Origin: Actinokineospora xionganensis
Lineage (GTDB): Bacteria; Actinomycetota; Actinomycetes; Mycobacteriales; Pseudonocardiaceae
NCBI RefSeq assembly: GCF_014323725.1
Contig: NZ_JABVED010000020.1
Location: 27,524 to 91,523, forward strand
Length of the DNA stretch: 64,000 nt
Reading direction: 5' to 3'
The translations under genes were made by a program, and so were the position numbers. Shown piece after piece: positions 35,852 to 46,067 of the stretch. Below the pieces are notes generated by a model. That model did no database searches, had not been told where the DNA came from, and was given only the letters and a program-made list of their open reading frames with translations. Numbering within the stretch: the stretch's first letter is position 1; each line of letters starts with the position of its first letter.

Positions 35852-36217
35852 TCAGTGGAACGAGTCGCCGCAGGCGCAGCTGCCGCCTGCGTTGGGGTTC
35901 TCGATGGTGAAACCCTGCTTCTCGATGGTGTCGACGAAGTCGATGACAGCACCCTGGACGTACGGGGCGCTCATCCGGTCGACCGCGACCTTGATGCCGC
36001 CGAACTCACGCAGCAGGTCGCCGTCGAGCGAGCGCTCGTCGAAGAACAGCTGGTAGCGCAGACCCGCACAGCCACCCGGCTGCACGGCGATGCGCAGGTG
36101 CATGTCGTCGCGGCCTTCCTGCTCGAGCAGGGCCTTGGCCTTCGCCGCGGCGGCGTCCGTCAGCTCCACACCGTGGGTGGTGGCCGCTTCGGCGGTGTTC
36201 TCCTGAGCGGTCGTCAT
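35852..36217 (-). CDS. HesB/IscA family iron-sulfur cluster insertion protein
   Basis: A 121-aa A-type carrier (Rv2204c/ErpA type) that inserts iron-sulfur clusters into apoproteins. The three cluster cysteines are present: GGCAGLRY and the C-terminal CAC of GGSCACGDSFH. ATG 36217 has AGGGAG upstream. It precedes the glycerate kinase on the same map order as mycobacteria. Likely serves LipA, QcrA and similar Fe-S proteins in this window, which is inference. Confidence 0.93.
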   Translation of the reverse strand: MTTAQENTAEAATTHGVELTDAAAAKAKALLEQEGRDDMHLRIAVQPGGCAGLRYQLFFDERSLDGDLLREFGGIKVAVDRMSAPYVQGAVIDFVDTIEKQGFTIENPNAGGSCACGDSFH

Positions 36218-36347
36218 CGTTCTCCCTAAGTCAGGTTCCTCGCGGGAGCGAAGTCCCACGCGGGCGGTACACCCGGCACCAACAAGGTTACGTGCCGATT
36301 TGTTCCACCCTCCATGATGGCACAGCGGCTTCAGGCTGCCGGGCCGG

Positions 36348-37454
36348 TCAACGCCACTGCTTGGCGACGTGCTCGGCCAGTTCGGTCAGCGTCCCGGCCG
36401 GGTCGGCCATGGATCTGCGCACCGACCCGACGTGGTCGGAGACGGAGTACGCCGCCTCGATGCCCGCCGCCGCGGCCTGTTTGCGGCCGACGGCGACCTG
36501 TCCGGCGAGCGCCAGGCACGGCACGCCGTGGGCGGCGGCGACACCGGACACGCTGGTCACGAGCTTGCCGCGCAGCGATTGCCAGTCGAAGCTGCCTTCG
36601 CCGGTGACGACGAGTCGGGATTGGCCGATGACACCTGCCAGCTGGGTGGCGCCGGAGACCAGGTTGGCCCCGGACACCGATTCGGCGCCCAGGGTGAGCA
36701 GCGCGTAGCCCAGCCCGCCCGCGGCCCCGGCGCCCGGGGTGTCGCGCTTGTCACGTTCTGATCGCGCCGACAGCACGTCCGCCCAGACGGTCAGTCCCCG
36801 TTCGAGCCGGTCGACGGCGGCCGGGTCGGCGCCCTTCTGCGGGCCGAAGGTGGCGGCGGCGCCGTGTGGGCCGAGGAGCGGGTTCTCCACATCCGCGGCG
36901 GCGATGAGGGTCGCCCGGCCCACGTCGGCATGGCCGTCCAGCCGCACGCAGTCGACCAGCGAGCCCGGCTCGACCGGCTTGTCGTCCTTGTCGAGGGCGA
37001 CCAGGCCGAGCGCGGCCAGCGCGCCGGAGCCGCCGTCGGTGGTGGCGGACCCGCCGAGTCCGACGGCGATCTCGTGGGCGCCCAGGTCCCGTGCGGCGGC
37101 GATCAGTTCGCCCACCCCGCGCGTGGTGGCCCGCTCGCACAGCTCGGCCCGACGTTCGCGCGGGACCAGGTGCAGGCCCGCGGCCTCGGCGGTCTCGATG
37201 TAGGCGACCCCGGCGTGCATCAGCCATTTCGCTTCGACGGGGGCGCCGAGCGGGCCGGTGACGGTGGTGCGGTGCAGGACTCCGCCGATGGCTGTGTGCA
37301 GCACGTCGACGAAGCCGGGCCCCCCGTCGGCCAGGGGCCGGAGGATGAGTTCGTGGTCTGGCGCGCCGCGTCGCCACCCGGTGGCGATGGCGTCCGCGGC
37401 CTGCGCGGCGGTGAGGGTGCCGCCGAAGCAATCCGGGGCGATGACAACTCGCAT
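36348..37454 (-). CDS. glycerate kinase
   Basis: A 368-aa member of the GlxK/GckA glycerate kinase family (Rv2205c type). It has the N-terminal VVIAPDCFGGTLTAAQAADA, the RPLADGGPGFVDVL region, GLGGSATTDGGSGALAALG and VVTGEGSFDWQSLRGK. Converts glycerate to 2- or 3-phosphoglycerate. ATG 37454 is family-like; the upstream in-frame start overlaps the divergent DUF3043 promoter. Cytosolic. Confidence 0.93.
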   Translation of the reverse strand: MRVVIAPDCFGGTLTAAQAADAIATGWRRGAPDHELILRPLADGGPGFVDVLHTAIGGVLHRTTVTGPLGAPVEAKWLMHAGVAYIETAEAAGLHLVPRERRAELCERATTRGVGELIAAARDLGAHEIAVGLGGSATTDGGSGALAALGLVALDKDDKPVEPGSLVDCVRLDGHADVGRATLIAAADVENPLLGPHGAAATFGPQKGADPAAVDRLERGLTVWADVLSARSERDKRDTPGAGAAGGLGYALLTLGAESVSGANLVSGATQLAGVIGQSRLVVTGEGSFDWQSLRGKLVTSVSGVAAAHGVPCLALAGQVAVGRKQAAAAGIEAAYSVSDHVGSVRRSMADPAGTLTELAEHVAKQWR

Positions 37455-37499
37455 GAGCCGCAGCGTAGCGATCAACGGCCCTGTCCTACCCTTGTCGCT

Positions 37500-38150
37500 G
37501 TGAGGTTCCTTCGCCGTAACTCAGCAGACAGCACCGACTCGCAGGTCGAGGAGGCTGCCGTCGCCGTCGGCGAGGACGCCCCCAAGGCCCACACCCCCGG
37601 CAAGGGCAGGCCGACCCCGAAGCGTCGTGAGGCCGAAGCGCGCAGGCGCGGACCGGTCGCGCCGCCGCCGAAGACCACGCGCGAGGCGATGAAGCGCGCG
37701 CGGGGCAACAAGGAGGAGCGCAAGGCGCTGGCCGCCAAGCGCAAGGAGCAGCGCCTCGAAGGCCGCAGGCGGATGCTCGAGGGCGACGAGAAGTACCTGA
37801 TGCCGCGTGACCGCGGGCCGGTCAAGGCCTACGTGCGCGACCTCGTCGACTCCAAGCGCAACCTGCTCGGGCTGTTCATGCCGCTGGCCGGTGTGGTGAT
37901 CGTGTCCATGGTCGTGCCGTCGCTGGCCGTGCAGCAGTACGCCACGCTCGCGTCGCTGGCGATGCTGATCATGATGGTCATCGAGGCCGTCATCAACGGC
38001 CGCCGCATCACCCGCCTGGTCCGCGCGAAGTTCCCCAAGGAGACCATCCGCGGCGCTTCGATCGGCTGGTACGCCTTCGTCCGCGCGACCCAGATCCGCA
38101 AACTCCGCGCCCCCAAGCCGCGCGTGGGCCCGGGCGACCCCATCAGCTGA
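37500..38150 (+). CDS. DUF3043 membrane protein
   Basis: A 216-aa actinobacterial protein (Rv2206 type). The N-terminal 110 residues are highly charged (KRREAEARRRGPVAPPPK, KRARGNKEERKALAAKRKEQ), followed by KRNLLGLFMPLAGVVIVSMV and LASLAMLIMMVIEAVI, two helices, then a basic cytoplasmic tail. GTG 37500 is nine or so bases after a TACCCT -10-like hexamer, suggesting leaderless translation. Function unknown. Confidence 0.9.
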   Translation: MRFLRRNSADSTDSQVEEAAVAVGEDAPKAHTPGKGRPTPKRREAEARRRGPVAPPPKTTREAMKRARGNKEERKALAAKRKEQRLEGRRRMLEGDEKYLMPRDRGPVKAYVRDLVDSKRNLLGLFMPLAGVVIVSMVVPSLAVQQYATLASLAMLIMMVIEAVINGRRITRLVRAKFPKETIRGASIGWYAFVRATQIRKLRAPKPRVGPGDPIS

Positions 38151-38195
38151 TTTCTCGCGCGACGGGGTCGGTCGATTCTCACTAGTGTCGGTCTC

Positions 38196-39185
38196 ATGGA
38201 GTTTCGTCGCCTTGGCCGCAGCGGCCTCAATGTCAGTGAGATCTCGTACGGCAACTGGCTGACCCACGGGTCCCAAGTGGAGGAAGACGCCGCGCACGCC
38301 TGTGTGCGGGCCGCCCTCGACGCGGGCATCACCACTTTCGACACCGCCGACGTGTACGCCAACACGAAGGCCGAGTCCGTCCTCGGGCGCGCGCTCAAGG
38401 GTGAGCGCCGCGAGGGGCTGGAGATCCTCACCAAGGTCTTCTGGCCGACCGGCCCCGGCGGTCCCAACGACAAAGGCTTGGGCCGCAAGCACATCATGGA
38501 GTCCGCGCACGCCTCGCTGCGCAGGCTCGAGACCGACTACGTCGACCTCTACCAGGCCCACCGGTACGACCGGACGGTGCCGCTGGAGGAGACGATGCTC
38601 GCCTTCGCCGACCTCGTGCGGCAGGGCAAGGTCCTCTACATCGGCGTCTCGGAATGGACCGCCGAGCAGATCACCCGCGGTGCGGCGCTGGCCCGTGAGC
38701 TCAACGTCCCGCTGATCTCCAGCCAGCCGCAGTACTCGATGCTGTGGCGGGTCATCGAGGAGCAGGTCGTGCCCGCGTGCGAGCGGGAGGGCATCTCGCA
38801 GATCGTGTGGTCGCCGATCGCCCAGGGCGTGCTCACCGGCAAGTACAAGCCGGGCGCGGAGCCGCCCGCCGGGTCGCGGGCGACCGACGAGTCCGGTGGC
38901 AAGAACATGATCTCCCGCTGGCTGCGCGACGACGTCCTCAGCGCCGTGCAGAACCTGGAGCCGCTGGCAAAGGAAGCGGATCTCTCCCTGGCCCAGCTCG
39001 CCGTGGCGTGGGTGCTGCAGAACCCGAACGTGGCGTCGGCGATCATCGGCGCGTCGCGGCCGGACCAGGTCACCGAGAACGTCAAGGCGGCCGGGGTGAA
39101 GCTCGACGCCGACCTGTTGGCCAAGATCGACGACGTGCTCAAGGGTGTCATCGAGAGCGACCCCCGGCTGACCCAGACTCCCTGA
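38196..39185 (+). CDS. aldo/keto reductase (Kv-beta-like)
   Basis: A 329-aa NADPH-dependent TIM-barrel reductase. Catalytic tetrad: Asp and Tyr in FDTADVY, Lys in ILTKVFW, His in LYQAHRYD. The SSQPQYSMLWR and IIGASRPDQ segments match the KCNAB/YghZ group. ATG 38196 is seven bases after TAGTGT (38183-38188), so the message is probably leaderless. Substrate unknown; the group reduces reactive carbonyls such as methylglyoxal. Confidence 0.92.
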   Translation: MEFRRLGRSGLNVSEISYGNWLTHGSQVEEDAAHACVRAALDAGITTFDTADVYANTKAESVLGRALKGERREGLEILTKVFWPTGPGGPNDKGLGRKHIMESAHASLRRLETDYVDLYQAHRYDRTVPLEETMLAFADLVRQGKVLYIGVSEWTAEQITRGAALARELNVPLISSQPQYSMLWRVIEEQVVPACEREGISQIVWSPIAQGVLTGKYKPGAEPPAGSRATDESGGKNMISRWLRDDVLSAVQNLEPLAKEADLSLAQLAVAWVLQNPNVASAIIGASRPDQVTENVKAAGVKLDADLLAKIDDVLKGVIESDPRLTQTP

Positions 39186-39186
39186 G

Positions 39187-39387
39187 TCAGGCGGGCGGGT
39201 GCAGGCTCATCGGGCCGTAGATCTCGATGTTGCCCTCCACCAGGTAGACCTGGTCGACGCCGAGGTCGAGGAGTTGCGGCCAAGTGGCGCTGAACCACTC
39301 CTCGGCCTCGGTCTGGTCGTCGAAGGCCTTGTCGGGACCCTCGACCTCGGTGCCTGAAGCGTTCTCGTACCGCCAGCGGAAGCTCAC
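39187..39387 (-). CDS. conserved small acidic protein
   Basis: A 66-aa protein: SFRWRYENASGTEVEGP, FDDQTEAEEWFSATWPQLL, and GVDQVYLVEGNIEIYGPMSL, ending PA. I recall this compact alpha-beta family widely in actinobacteria next to cobU; no function is known to me. GTG 39387 follows TACCGT by seven bases (leaderless). Overlaps nothing and is divergent from cobU across 25 bases. Confidence 0.82.
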   Translation of the reverse strand: MSFRWRYENASGTEVEGPDKAFDDQTEAEEWFSATWPQLLDLGVDQVYLVEGNIEIYGPMSLHPPA

Positions 39388-39412
39388 GCCACCAACGGTA
39401 ACGTGCCGCGCC
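39388..39412. promoter_or_regulatory. overlapping divergent -10 elements for cobU and the small acidic gene
   Basis: TAACGT (39399-39404, plus) precedes the cobU GTG by eight bases. TACCGT (39400-39395, minus) precedes the other GTG by seven. The hexamers share two bases, so both promoters cannot be occupied together; leaderless transcripts are predicted on both sides. Inference from spacing and hexamer quality. Confidence 0.5.
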
Positions 39413-39943
39413 GTGAACAGGACGCTTGTGTTGGGCGGGGCGCGCTCCGGAAAGTCGGCGCACGCCGAAGGACTGCTGCCCGGCACCGAGGCCACCTACC
39501 TGGCGACCGGCCGGCGCATCGACGGCGACGCCGACTGGGACGCCCGGATCGACCGGCACATCGCCTCCCGCCCGGCGTCGTGGCGGACCATCGAGACCCC
39601 GGACACGGACGCCCTGGTGGCGGCGCTGGAGGCGGCCCGCCCCGAGGACCCGCCGCTGCTGGTCGACGACATCGCGACCTGGCTGACCGGCGCCCTCGAC
39701 GACGCCCGGGCCTGGGAGAAGAGCGTCGATCTGACCCCGGAGCGCGACCGCCTGGTCACCGCCGCCGCCCACTGCGCCGCGCGCCTGGTGATCGTCTCCG
39801 CGGAGGTCGGCCTGGGTGTCATCCCGGAGACCCGCTCTGGCAGGCTCTTCCGCGACGAGCTCGGAGCGGTCAACGCGTCCCTGGCCGAGGTGTGCACCGA
39901 GGTGCTGCTCCTGGTCGCGGGCCTGCCGCTGCGGCTGAAGTGA
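39413..39943 (+). CDS. cobU: bifunctional adenosylcobinamide kinase/guanylyltransferase
   Basis: A 176-aa P-loop enzyme. Walker A at the N-terminus (LVLGGARSGKSAHAEGLL), the RIDRHIASRPASWRTIETP segment with the guanylate-accepting His, and LVDDIATWLTG. Phosphorylates adenosylcobinamide and transfers GMP to give AdoCbi-GDP for CobS. GTG 39413 appears leaderless. First of cobU-cobT-cobS on the plus strand. Confidence 0.93.
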   Translation: MNRTLVLGGARSGKSAHAEGLLPGTEATYLATGRRIDGDADWDARIDRHIASRPASWRTIETPDTDALVAALEAARPEDPPLLVDDIATWLTGALDDARAWEKSVDLTPERDRLVTAAAHCAARLVIVSAEVGLGVIPETRSGRLFRDELGAVNASLAEVCTEVLLLVAGLPLRLK

Positions 39944-39970
39944 GTTCCTGACACCCGGAGGTAGCTCGCG

Positions 39971-41026
39971 GTGAGCACCGTGTTCCCACCCGTCGAACCC
40001 CCCAGCGAAGCCGCCCGCCGCGAGGCCGTGGCCAGGCACGAGACCCTGACGAAGCCGCTCGGGGCGCTCGGCAAGCTGGAGGAACTCGGCGTCTGGGTCG
40101 CGTCCTGCCAGGGTGTGTGCCCGCCGAAGCCGTTCACCCGTCCCCGTGTCGTGGTGTTCGCGGGCGACCATGGCATCGCCCAGCACGGAGTGTCGGCCTA
40201 CCCGAGCGAAGTGACCGCGCAGATGGTCGCGAACTTCCTCACCGGCGGCGCCGCCATCAACGTTCTCGCCGCGCAGGCGGGTGCCACCGTGCGCGTCGTG
40301 GACATGGCGGTGGACTCCGATGGCGAGGGCCTGCCCGAGCAGGTCACCGCGCACAAGGTGCGGCGTGCATCGGGCTCGGTCGACCGTGAGGACGCCCTCA
40401 CCCAGGACGAGGTCGAAGCCGCCATCGCCGCGGGCCGGGCCATCGCCGACGAGGAGATCGACGGCGGCGCGGACCTGCTGGTGGCGGGCGACATGGGCAT
40501 CGGCAACACAACCCCGTCGTCCATCCTGATCGCCGCCCTGACCGGCGCCGAGCCCGTGGCCGTGGTGGGCCGCGGAACCGGCATCGACGACAACGCCTGG
40601 ATGCGCAAGGCCACCGCCATCCGCGACGGCCTGCGCCGGGCCCGCAAGGTCAGCGCCGACCCGGTAGCCCTCCTGCGCACCGCCGCGGGCGCCGACATCG
40701 CCGCGATGGCCGCCTTCCTGGCCCAGGCCGCGGTCCGCCGCACCCCCGTCATCCTCGACGGCGTCGTGGCGGGCGCCGCCGCCCTGGTCGCCGAGGAACT
40801 CGCCCCCGGCGCGTCCTTGTGGTGGGTCGCGGGCCACCGCTCGGTCGAGCCCGCCCACACCCTGGTCTTGGACCAGCTCAACCTGACCCCGCTGCTGGAG
40901 ATGGACATGCGCCTGGGCGAGGGCTCCGGCGCCGCTGCGGCGATCCCCCTGGTCACCATGGCCACCCGAATCCTCGCCGAAATGGCCACCTTCACCGACG
41001 CCGGAGTCACCGAGCGGCCGGAGTAG
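39971..41026 (+). CDS. cobT: nicotinate-nucleotide-dimethylbenzimidazole phosphoribosyltransferase
   Basis: A 351-aa enzyme that makes alpha-ribazole phosphate for the lower ligand of cobalamin. Signatures: [49 protein letters not shown] and the catalytic-Glu tail [21 protein letters not shown] 39971 has GGAGGT eight bases upstream. 27 bases after cobU, four before cobS; one operon. Confidence 0.95.
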   Translation: MSTVFPPVEPPSEAARREAVARHETLTKPLGALGKLEELGVWVASCQGVCPPKPFTRPRVVVFAGDHGIAQHGVSAYPSEVTAQMVANFLTGGAAINVLAAQAGATVRVVDMAVDSDGEGLPEQVTAHKVRRASGSVDREDALTQDEVEAAIAAGRAIADEEIDGGADLLVAGDMGIGNTTPSSILIAALTGAEPVAVVGRGTGIDDNAWMRKATAIRDGLRRARKVSADPVALLRTAAGADIAAMAAFLAQAAVRRTPVILDGVVAGAAALVAEELAPGASLWWVAGHRSVEPAHTLVLDQLNLTPLLEMDMRLGEGSGAAAAIPLVTMATRILAEMATFTDAGVTERPE

Positions 41027-41030
41027 TCGG

Positions 41031-41765
41031 ATGCGGCTCGCGCTGTCCTGGCTCACGGTCCTCCCGTTCCACACGAACAAGGTCGACCGCACCGCCGCAC
41101 GCACAGCGATTGCCGTCGCCCCGTTGGTCGGCCTGCTGCTGGGCCTCACCGCCGCAGGCCTGCTCTACGCGGCCCACAAGGTGGGGATGCCCCCACTGCT
41201 GGCGGGCCTGCTCACGGTGGGCTTCCTGGCCCTGGCCACCAGGGGAATGCACCTGGACGGCTTGGCGGACACGGCGGACGGCCTGGGCTGCTACGGCCCA
41301 CCGGAACGAGCCTTGGCAGTCATGAAAGACGGCGGCGCGGGCCCCTTCGCCGTGGTCACCCTGATTGTCGTCCTTGGCGCCCAGGCAACGGCCTTCGCCG
41401 CCCTCACCCCAGACCGCTTGCCCGCGGCGGTCCTGGCCATCACCGCAGGCAGAACAGCCTTCACCGCGTGCTGCCTGAAGGGCCTACAGCCTGCCAGACC
41501 AGAGGGCCTGGGAACCCTCGTCGCAGGCACCCAACCCTGGTGGATTCCAGCAGGCTGGCTCACCGCACTCACGGCAGCGGCAACGCTCGCTATAACGGAC
41601 AATCGGTGGCTCGCTCCCACCGCGATCCTCCTGGCCGCCATTATCACCGCGGCATTCATCCGCCACACAATAAAAAGATTCGGCGGAATAACAGGCGACA
41701 CACTTGGCGCCACCTGTGAACTGACCACAGCCATAGTCCTCGTAACAACGACGCTAAGCCCGTAG
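41031..41765 (+). CDS. cobS: adenosylcobinamide-GDP ribazoletransferase (cobalamin synthase)
   Basis: A 244-aa polytopic membrane enzyme completing cobalamin by joining AdoCbi-GDP and alpha-ribazole. Conserved LTVLPFHTNKVDR near the N-terminus, MHLDGLADTADGLGCYG with the metal-binding acidic residues, MKDGGAGPFAV, and TGDTLGATCELTTAIVL. ATG 41031 is four bases after cobT. Codon use becomes noticeably less GC3-biased toward the 3' end. Confidence 0.95.
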   Translation: MRLALSWLTVLPFHTNKVDRTAARTAIAVAPLVGLLLGLTAAGLLYAAHKVGMPPLLAGLLTVGFLALATRGMHLDGLADTADGLGCYGPPERALAVMKDGGAGPFAVVTLIVVLGAQATAFAALTPDRLPAAVLAITAGRTAFTACCLKGLQPARPEGLGTLVAGTQPWWIPAGWLTALTAAATLAITDNRWLAPTAILLAAIITAAFIRHTIKRFGGITGDTLGATCELTTAIVLVTTTLSP

Positions 41766-41799
41766 CCCAGACCACACACCTCTCCGAGGCGAAACATGA

Positions 41800-41850
41800 C
41801 CGGACTCGGTAGGTCAAGGCATTTTCTCGCCTTTGACATACCGAGTCCGG
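41800..41850. terminator. bidirectional terminator between cobS and ilvE
   Basis: Arms 41800-41820 and 41829-41850 are complementary over about 20 bases with one mismatch and one bulge; loop ATTTTCTC. It is 34 bases after cobS and 23 bases after the convergent ilvE stop. Confidence 0.8.
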
Positions 41851-41873
41851 CCATAGTCACTCTGAAAGAGGGA

Positions 41874-42968
41874 CTACTCAGCAGCAACCAGGGTGGACAT
41901 CCACCCATGCGGATCACCGGCACCACGCTGCAAAGAAGTCAGCGTGGAACGAAGACGAGAAGTAACAGACCCAGTAGCGCCACCGGAAATGCTGAACGTG
42001 CCGCCGGCATGCTTGACATGCCCCACCGGAGTGATCACAGCGGCGGTCCCGCAAGCGAACACCTCGGTCAACTCGCCGGACTCGGCCTTCTTCTCCCACT
42101 CCTCAGTGGAAATCCGCCGCTCCTCCACCGTGCATCCAAGATCCACAGCCAACTGCAGCAGTGAATCCCGAGTGATGCCCGGAAGCAGCGAACCGGAAAG
42201 CTCCGGCGTCACAATGCGATCGCCGAAGACGAAGAAGAGATTCATCCCGCCCATCTCTTCCACCCACCGCCGCTCGACGGCGTCGAGCCACACGACCTGA
42301 TCGCAGCCCTCGGCGGCGGCCTGCGCCTGCGCCACCAGCGAAGCCGCGTAATTCCCGGCGAACTTCGCCGCCCCGGTGCCGCCCGGCGCCGCCCGCACAT
42401 ACTCCGTCGACAGCCACACCGTCACCGGCTTGATTCCACCCGCGAAATAGGATCCGGCGGGCGAGGCGATCAACACGTACAGGTATTCCGACGCGGGTCG
42501 CACCCCCAAGCCGGCCTCGATGGAAATCATGAACGGCCGCAAGTACAGCGACTCTTCGTCCGCGGCCGGAACCCATCGCGAGTCGATGGAGACAAGCTCC
42601 TTGATCGACTCGAGAAAGAGCTCATCCGGCAGTTCCGGCATAGCGATCCGGCGGGCCGAGGCGCGGAAACGCTCAGCGTTGGCCTCGGGCCGGAACGACG
42701 CGATCGAGCCGTCGGGCTGCCGATAGGCCTTGAGGCCTTCGAAGATCGCCTGACCGTAGTGCAGGACCATCGCGGAAGGGTCGAGTGTGATCGAGCTGTA
42801 GGGCTCGACTCGGGCGTCATGCCAGCCGTGCTCGCGGGAGTAGCGAATCGTCACCATGTGGTCGGTGAAGTGCTGCCCGAAGCCTGGCTTGGCCAGTACC
42901 TCCGCAACCCTTTCCGGGGTGGCCGGCTGGGGGTTGGGAGTCCGTGTGAACGGCAACGTAGGCGTCAT
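41874..42968 (-). CDS. ilvE: branched-chain amino acid aminotransferase
   Basis: A 364-aa fold-type IV PLP enzyme (Rv2210c type) for Leu/Ile/Val synthesis and breakdown. It has [17 protein letters not shown], the PLP Lys in [27 protein letters not shown] and [16 protein letters not shown] 42968. Between the cob genes and an APC permease; followed by a terminator. Confidence 0.95.
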   Translation of the reverse strand: MTPTLPFTRTPNPQPATPERVAEVLAKPGFGQHFTDHMVTIRYSREHGWHDARVEPYSSITLDPSAMVLHYGQAIFEGLKAYRQPDGSIASFRPEANAERFRASARRIAMPELPDELFLESIKELVSIDSRWVPAADEESLYLRPFMISIEAGLGVRPASEYLYVLIASPAGSYFAGGIKPVTVWLSTEYVRAAPGGTGAAKFAGNYAASLVAQAQAAAEGCDQVVWLDAVERRWVEEMGGMNLFFVFGDRIVTPELSGSLLPGITRDSLLQLAVDLGCTVEERRISTEEWEKKAESGELTEVFACGTAAVITPVGHVKHAGGTFSISGGATGSVTSRLRSTLTSLQRGAGDPHGWMSTLVAAE

Positions 42969-43030
42969 GGGAGAACGGTATCTCTCCCGCGCCGACTGGA
43001 AAATCGGTATCCCGATGTTTGGACGTGCTA

Positions 43031-44236
43031 CTAAGCGCGATCAGTCCTTCGTGCACTCAGCGTGCACAACAGTGTGCCCACGACCACCACTCCGACCGCG
43101 CTGAGCAACGAGACCACGCTGATGTTGACCGCGACGATCACCGAAAGGGCGAGACCGCAGCACCCGGTGCGCACCCGGGTGGACCGCTGGGCCCGGCACA
43201 GCGAGCGGGCCGCCGAGTTGACGAACGCGTAGGACACGAGCACCAGACACGCCGCCAGCGCCACGGCGTCGGCGGCGGAAAGGAAGATGCTGACTCCGCC
43301 CGCGGCGACCGCGAGGGGAATCACGGGCCCGAGCCAGCCGCCGAGCTTGGGCAGGTCGCCCGTCTCGCCCATGTCGAGAGCGAAATCCATCGCTCCCCCC
43401 ACCAGGACGTAGAGCGCGAGGATCCCCCCGGCCGCCATGCCGATGGTCAGGACGAGGTCGAGGGCGGACGCGTCGGCGGCGGCCAGCGTGTCGCGCAGCG
43501 GGACGGGCGAGAGGGCCAGGCGCGCGCCGCCGAGCTGGCGTAGCGCCACGATCATGACCAGCAGCACTCCCAGGCTCGCGATCCCGACCGCCGCCACCGC
43601 CGAGCGCGCCCCGCGGCCGCTTTGGCGGTCCACACCGGCAAAGCAGAAGAACAGCAGTCCCGCGGCGGCGAGGATGCCGGTCGCGTCACTCGATCCGATG
43701 TCGCCCGATTGGCTGATCGTGAGGTGCTCGGCCGGGGCGATGGCGAGGCCGACAGCCACAACAACGCCAAGTGTGACGATCAACACAACGGCCACCGCCC
43801 GCCACAGCGACGACGACAGCCGGACGCCCAAGGCGTGACAGAGGTAGGCCACGCAGATGGGCAGGATCATGAGCAGCCCGGCCGATCCGGTCGGAGCCAC
43901 ATAGGCGGTCACCATGTTCGCGACAGCCCCGATCGCCACGATCCGACCGGCGAGGCCGAGGACCCCGGCCAGCCTGCCCGGCACAACCCCCAACCGCTCT
44001 CTGACGTGCAGATACGCACTCTGCGAACAGGAAGCGGCAGTGAGGTCGGCAAGCGAGACCGCGGTCATGGAAGCGACCACGGCGGCGAGGGCGAGACCGG
44101 CGAGCGCCCACCACCCGGCTTGTGCGACCGCGGGGGAAATCGCCGCGAGCGCACCCGCGCCGAGCATCCCCGCGACCGTGCCGAGAGGTGTCCGGACACC
44201 CCGCGCCACCTGCTGTCCAATCGCTGTCACGGGCAC
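43031..44236 (-). CDS. APC-superfamily amino acid permease-like membrane protein
   Basis: A 401-aa protein with about 11-12 hydrophobic helices ([56 protein letters not shown] and others). The G-x-G-rich first helix and overall layout fit the APC (amino acid-polyamine-organocation) superfamily. Start GTG 44236. Somewhat short for the family. Substrate unknown; 62 bases upstream of ilvE on the same strand, so a link with amino acid metabolism is possible but unproven. Confidence 0.8.
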   Translation of the reverse strand: MPVTAIGQQVARGVRTPLGTVAGMLGAGALAAISPAVAQAGWWALAGLALAAVVASMTAVSLADLTAASCSQSAYLHVRERLGVVPGRLAGVLGLAGRIVAIGAVANMVTAYVAPTGSAGLLMILPICVAYLCHALGVRLSSSLWRAVAVVLIVTLGVVVAVGLAIAPAEHLTISQSGDIGSSDATGILAAAGLLFFCFAGVDRQSGRGARSAVAAVGIASLGVLLVMIVALRQLGGARLALSPVPLRDTLAAADASALDLVLTIGMAAGGILALYVLVGGAMDFALDMGETGDLPKLGGWLGPVIPLAVAAGGVSIFLSAADAVALAACLVLVSYAFVNSAARSLCRAQRSTRVRTGCCGLALSVIVAVNISVVSLLSAVGVVVVGTLLCTLSARRTDRA

Positions 44237-44404
44237 AACCGTGCCAGACCAGTTGCCAAATCTCCATCAGCCTGCCGGCTGAATCCTCTCGACAAGTCGT
44301 TAGCATTCGTCACCACCTGGCCGGGCCGACCCGTCTGATCAGGCAGGCCCGGGTCTCACGAGGACTACCCCCGAGCCTTCCCCGAACGACCGAGGAGCAC
44401 ATCT

Positions 44405-45895
44405 GTGACCGCCCCCAAGCTGGCCCTGGCCACCGCGCCGGTGTCCGAGGCCACCGTCGACGCCATCGTGATCGGCACCGTCCAGAACGGCGCAGGCGTC
44501 GCGCTCGCCCCCGGCGGCGAATTGGTGGACGCGGCGTTCGACGGGTCCCTGACCCAACTTCTTGGCTCGCTCGGCGCCACCGGCAAGGCGGGCGAGGTCG
44601 TCAAGCTGCCGACGCTGGGCAAGCTGCCCGCCGCCGTGGTGGTCGCCGCGGGCCTGGGCAAGGTCGACGGTGAGATCACCGCCGAGCAGGTGCGGCGCGC
44701 TTGCGGCGCGGCCACCCGCTCCCTGTCCGACAGCAAGCGGGTCGCCACGACCCTCTCCAGCGTCGACCTGCACGGCGCGGTGGAGGGCACCATCCTCGGC
44801 GCCTACCGGTTCACCGGCTACAAGTCGGAGTCCAAGGACGTCCAGCTGGCCAAGGTCGACCTGGCCGCCCCGACCGACGGCGCCGCGAAGGACCACCGCG
44901 CGACCGTGAAGGCCGCGACCGCGATCGCCGAGGCCGTCGCGACGGCCCGCGACTTCGTGAACACCCCGCCCAACGACCTGTTCCCCGCGTCGTTCGCCGA
45001 CAAGGCCGCCGCGCTGGCCAAGGCCGTCGGCGTCGAGGTCGAGATCCTCGACGAGAAGGCCCTGCGCAAGGGTGGCTTCGGCGGCATCCTCGGCGTCGGC
45101 ATCGGCTCGACCCGCCCGCCGCGCCTGGTCCGGCTCACCTACAAGGGTCCGAAGGCGAAGAAGAAGGTCGCGCTCGTCGGCAAGGGCATCACCTTCGACA
45201 CCGGCGGCATCTCGATCAAGCCCGCGGCCAACATGGAGCAGATGACCTCCGACATGAGCGGCGCCGCCGCCGTGATCGCCACGGTCATCCTCGCCGCGAA
45301 GCTGAAATACCCGCTGGAGATCACCGCGACCGTGCCGATGGCGGAGAACATGCCCTCGGGCACGGCGTACCGCCCGGGCGACGTGCTGACGATGTACGGC
45401 GGCAAGACCGTCGAGGTCCTCAACACCGACGCCGAGGGCCGCCTGATCCTGTCGGACGCGATCGTGCGCGCGTGCGAGGACAACCCCGACTACCTGATCG
45501 AGACGTCGACGCTGACCGGCGCGCAGCTGGTCGCCCTGGGCAGCCGGACCAGCGGGATCATGGGCTCCGACGAGTTCCGCGACCGCGTGGCGGGCATCGC
45601 GCAGGCCACCGGCGAGGGCGGCTGGGCGATGCCGCTTCCCGAGGAACTGCGCGCGGACCTGGACTCCCGGCTCGCCGACCTCGCGAACGTGACCGGCCAC
45701 CGCTGGGGCGGCATGCTGGCCGCGGGGATCTTCCTGCGCGAGTTCGTCGCCGAGGGCACCCCGTGGGTCCACATCGACTGCGCGGGCCCGGCCTACAACG
45801 CCGGCGAGCCGTGGGGCTACACGTCCTCCGGCGGCACCGGCCTCCCCGTCCGCACCCTCGCCGCCGTCCTCGCCGACATCGCCACCAACGGCTGA
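44405..45895 (+). CDS. leucyl aminopeptidase (M17)
   Basis: A 496-aa dizinc aminopeptidase (PepA/PepB, Rv2213 type). Metal-binding motif [16 protein letters not shown], the [10 protein letters not shown] signature, and SGAAAVIA in between. N-terminal regulatory domain about residues 1-170. Cytosolic peptide turnover. GTG 44405 follows CGAGGAG. The stop is followed by the large inverted repeat at 45912-46062. Confidence 0.94.
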   Translation: MTAPKLALATAPVSEATVDAIVIGTVQNGAGVALAPGGELVDAAFDGSLTQLLGSLGATGKAGEVVKLPTLGKLPAAVVVAAGLGKVDGEITAEQVRRACGAATRSLSDSKRVATTLSSVDLHGAVEGTILGAYRFTGYKSESKDVQLAKVDLAAPTDGAAKDHRATVKAATAIAEAVATARDFVNTPPNDLFPASFADKAAALAKAVGVEVEILDEKALRKGGFGGILGVGIGSTRPPRLVRLTYKGPKAKKKVALVGKGITFDTGGISIKPAANMEQMTSDMSGAAAVIATVILAAKLKYPLEITATVPMAENMPSGTAYRPGDVLTMYGGKTVEVLNTDAEGRLILSDAIVRACEDNPDYLIETSTLTGAQLVALGSRTSGIMGSDEFRDRVAGIAQATGEGGWAMPLPEELRADLDSRLADLANVTGHRWGGMLAAGIFLREFVAEGTPWVHIDCAGPAYNAGEPWGYTSSGGTGLPVRTLAAVLADIATNG

Positions 45896-45911
45896 CCCCA
45901 CCCAGTCTCCG

Positions 45912-46062
45912 TCCCGACACGGTCGCGAGTCCAACGTTCAGAACAATGAGTCCAACGTTCAGAACATCGACTTCCACATTCACGTCACTGTGAGCTGGAA
46001 CTTCGGATGTTCTGAACGTTGGACTCGTTGTTCTGAACGTTGGACTCGCGACCGTGTCGGGA
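45912..46062. repeat. 56-bp inverted repeat with four copies of a 19-mer
   Basis: Arms 45912-45967 and 46007-46062 are complementary at 55 of 56 positions (the single difference would be a G-U pair in RNA). Each arm contains two tandem copies of GAGTCCAACGTTCAGAACA, so the 19-mer occurs four times, two in each orientation; its core AACGTT is itself palindromic. The 39-base loop can fold further. It lies between convergent genes (pepA and the 107-aa gene), so terminator function is possible, but it is far larger and more ordered than needed. Confidence 0.9.
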
Positions 46063-46067
46063 GTGGG

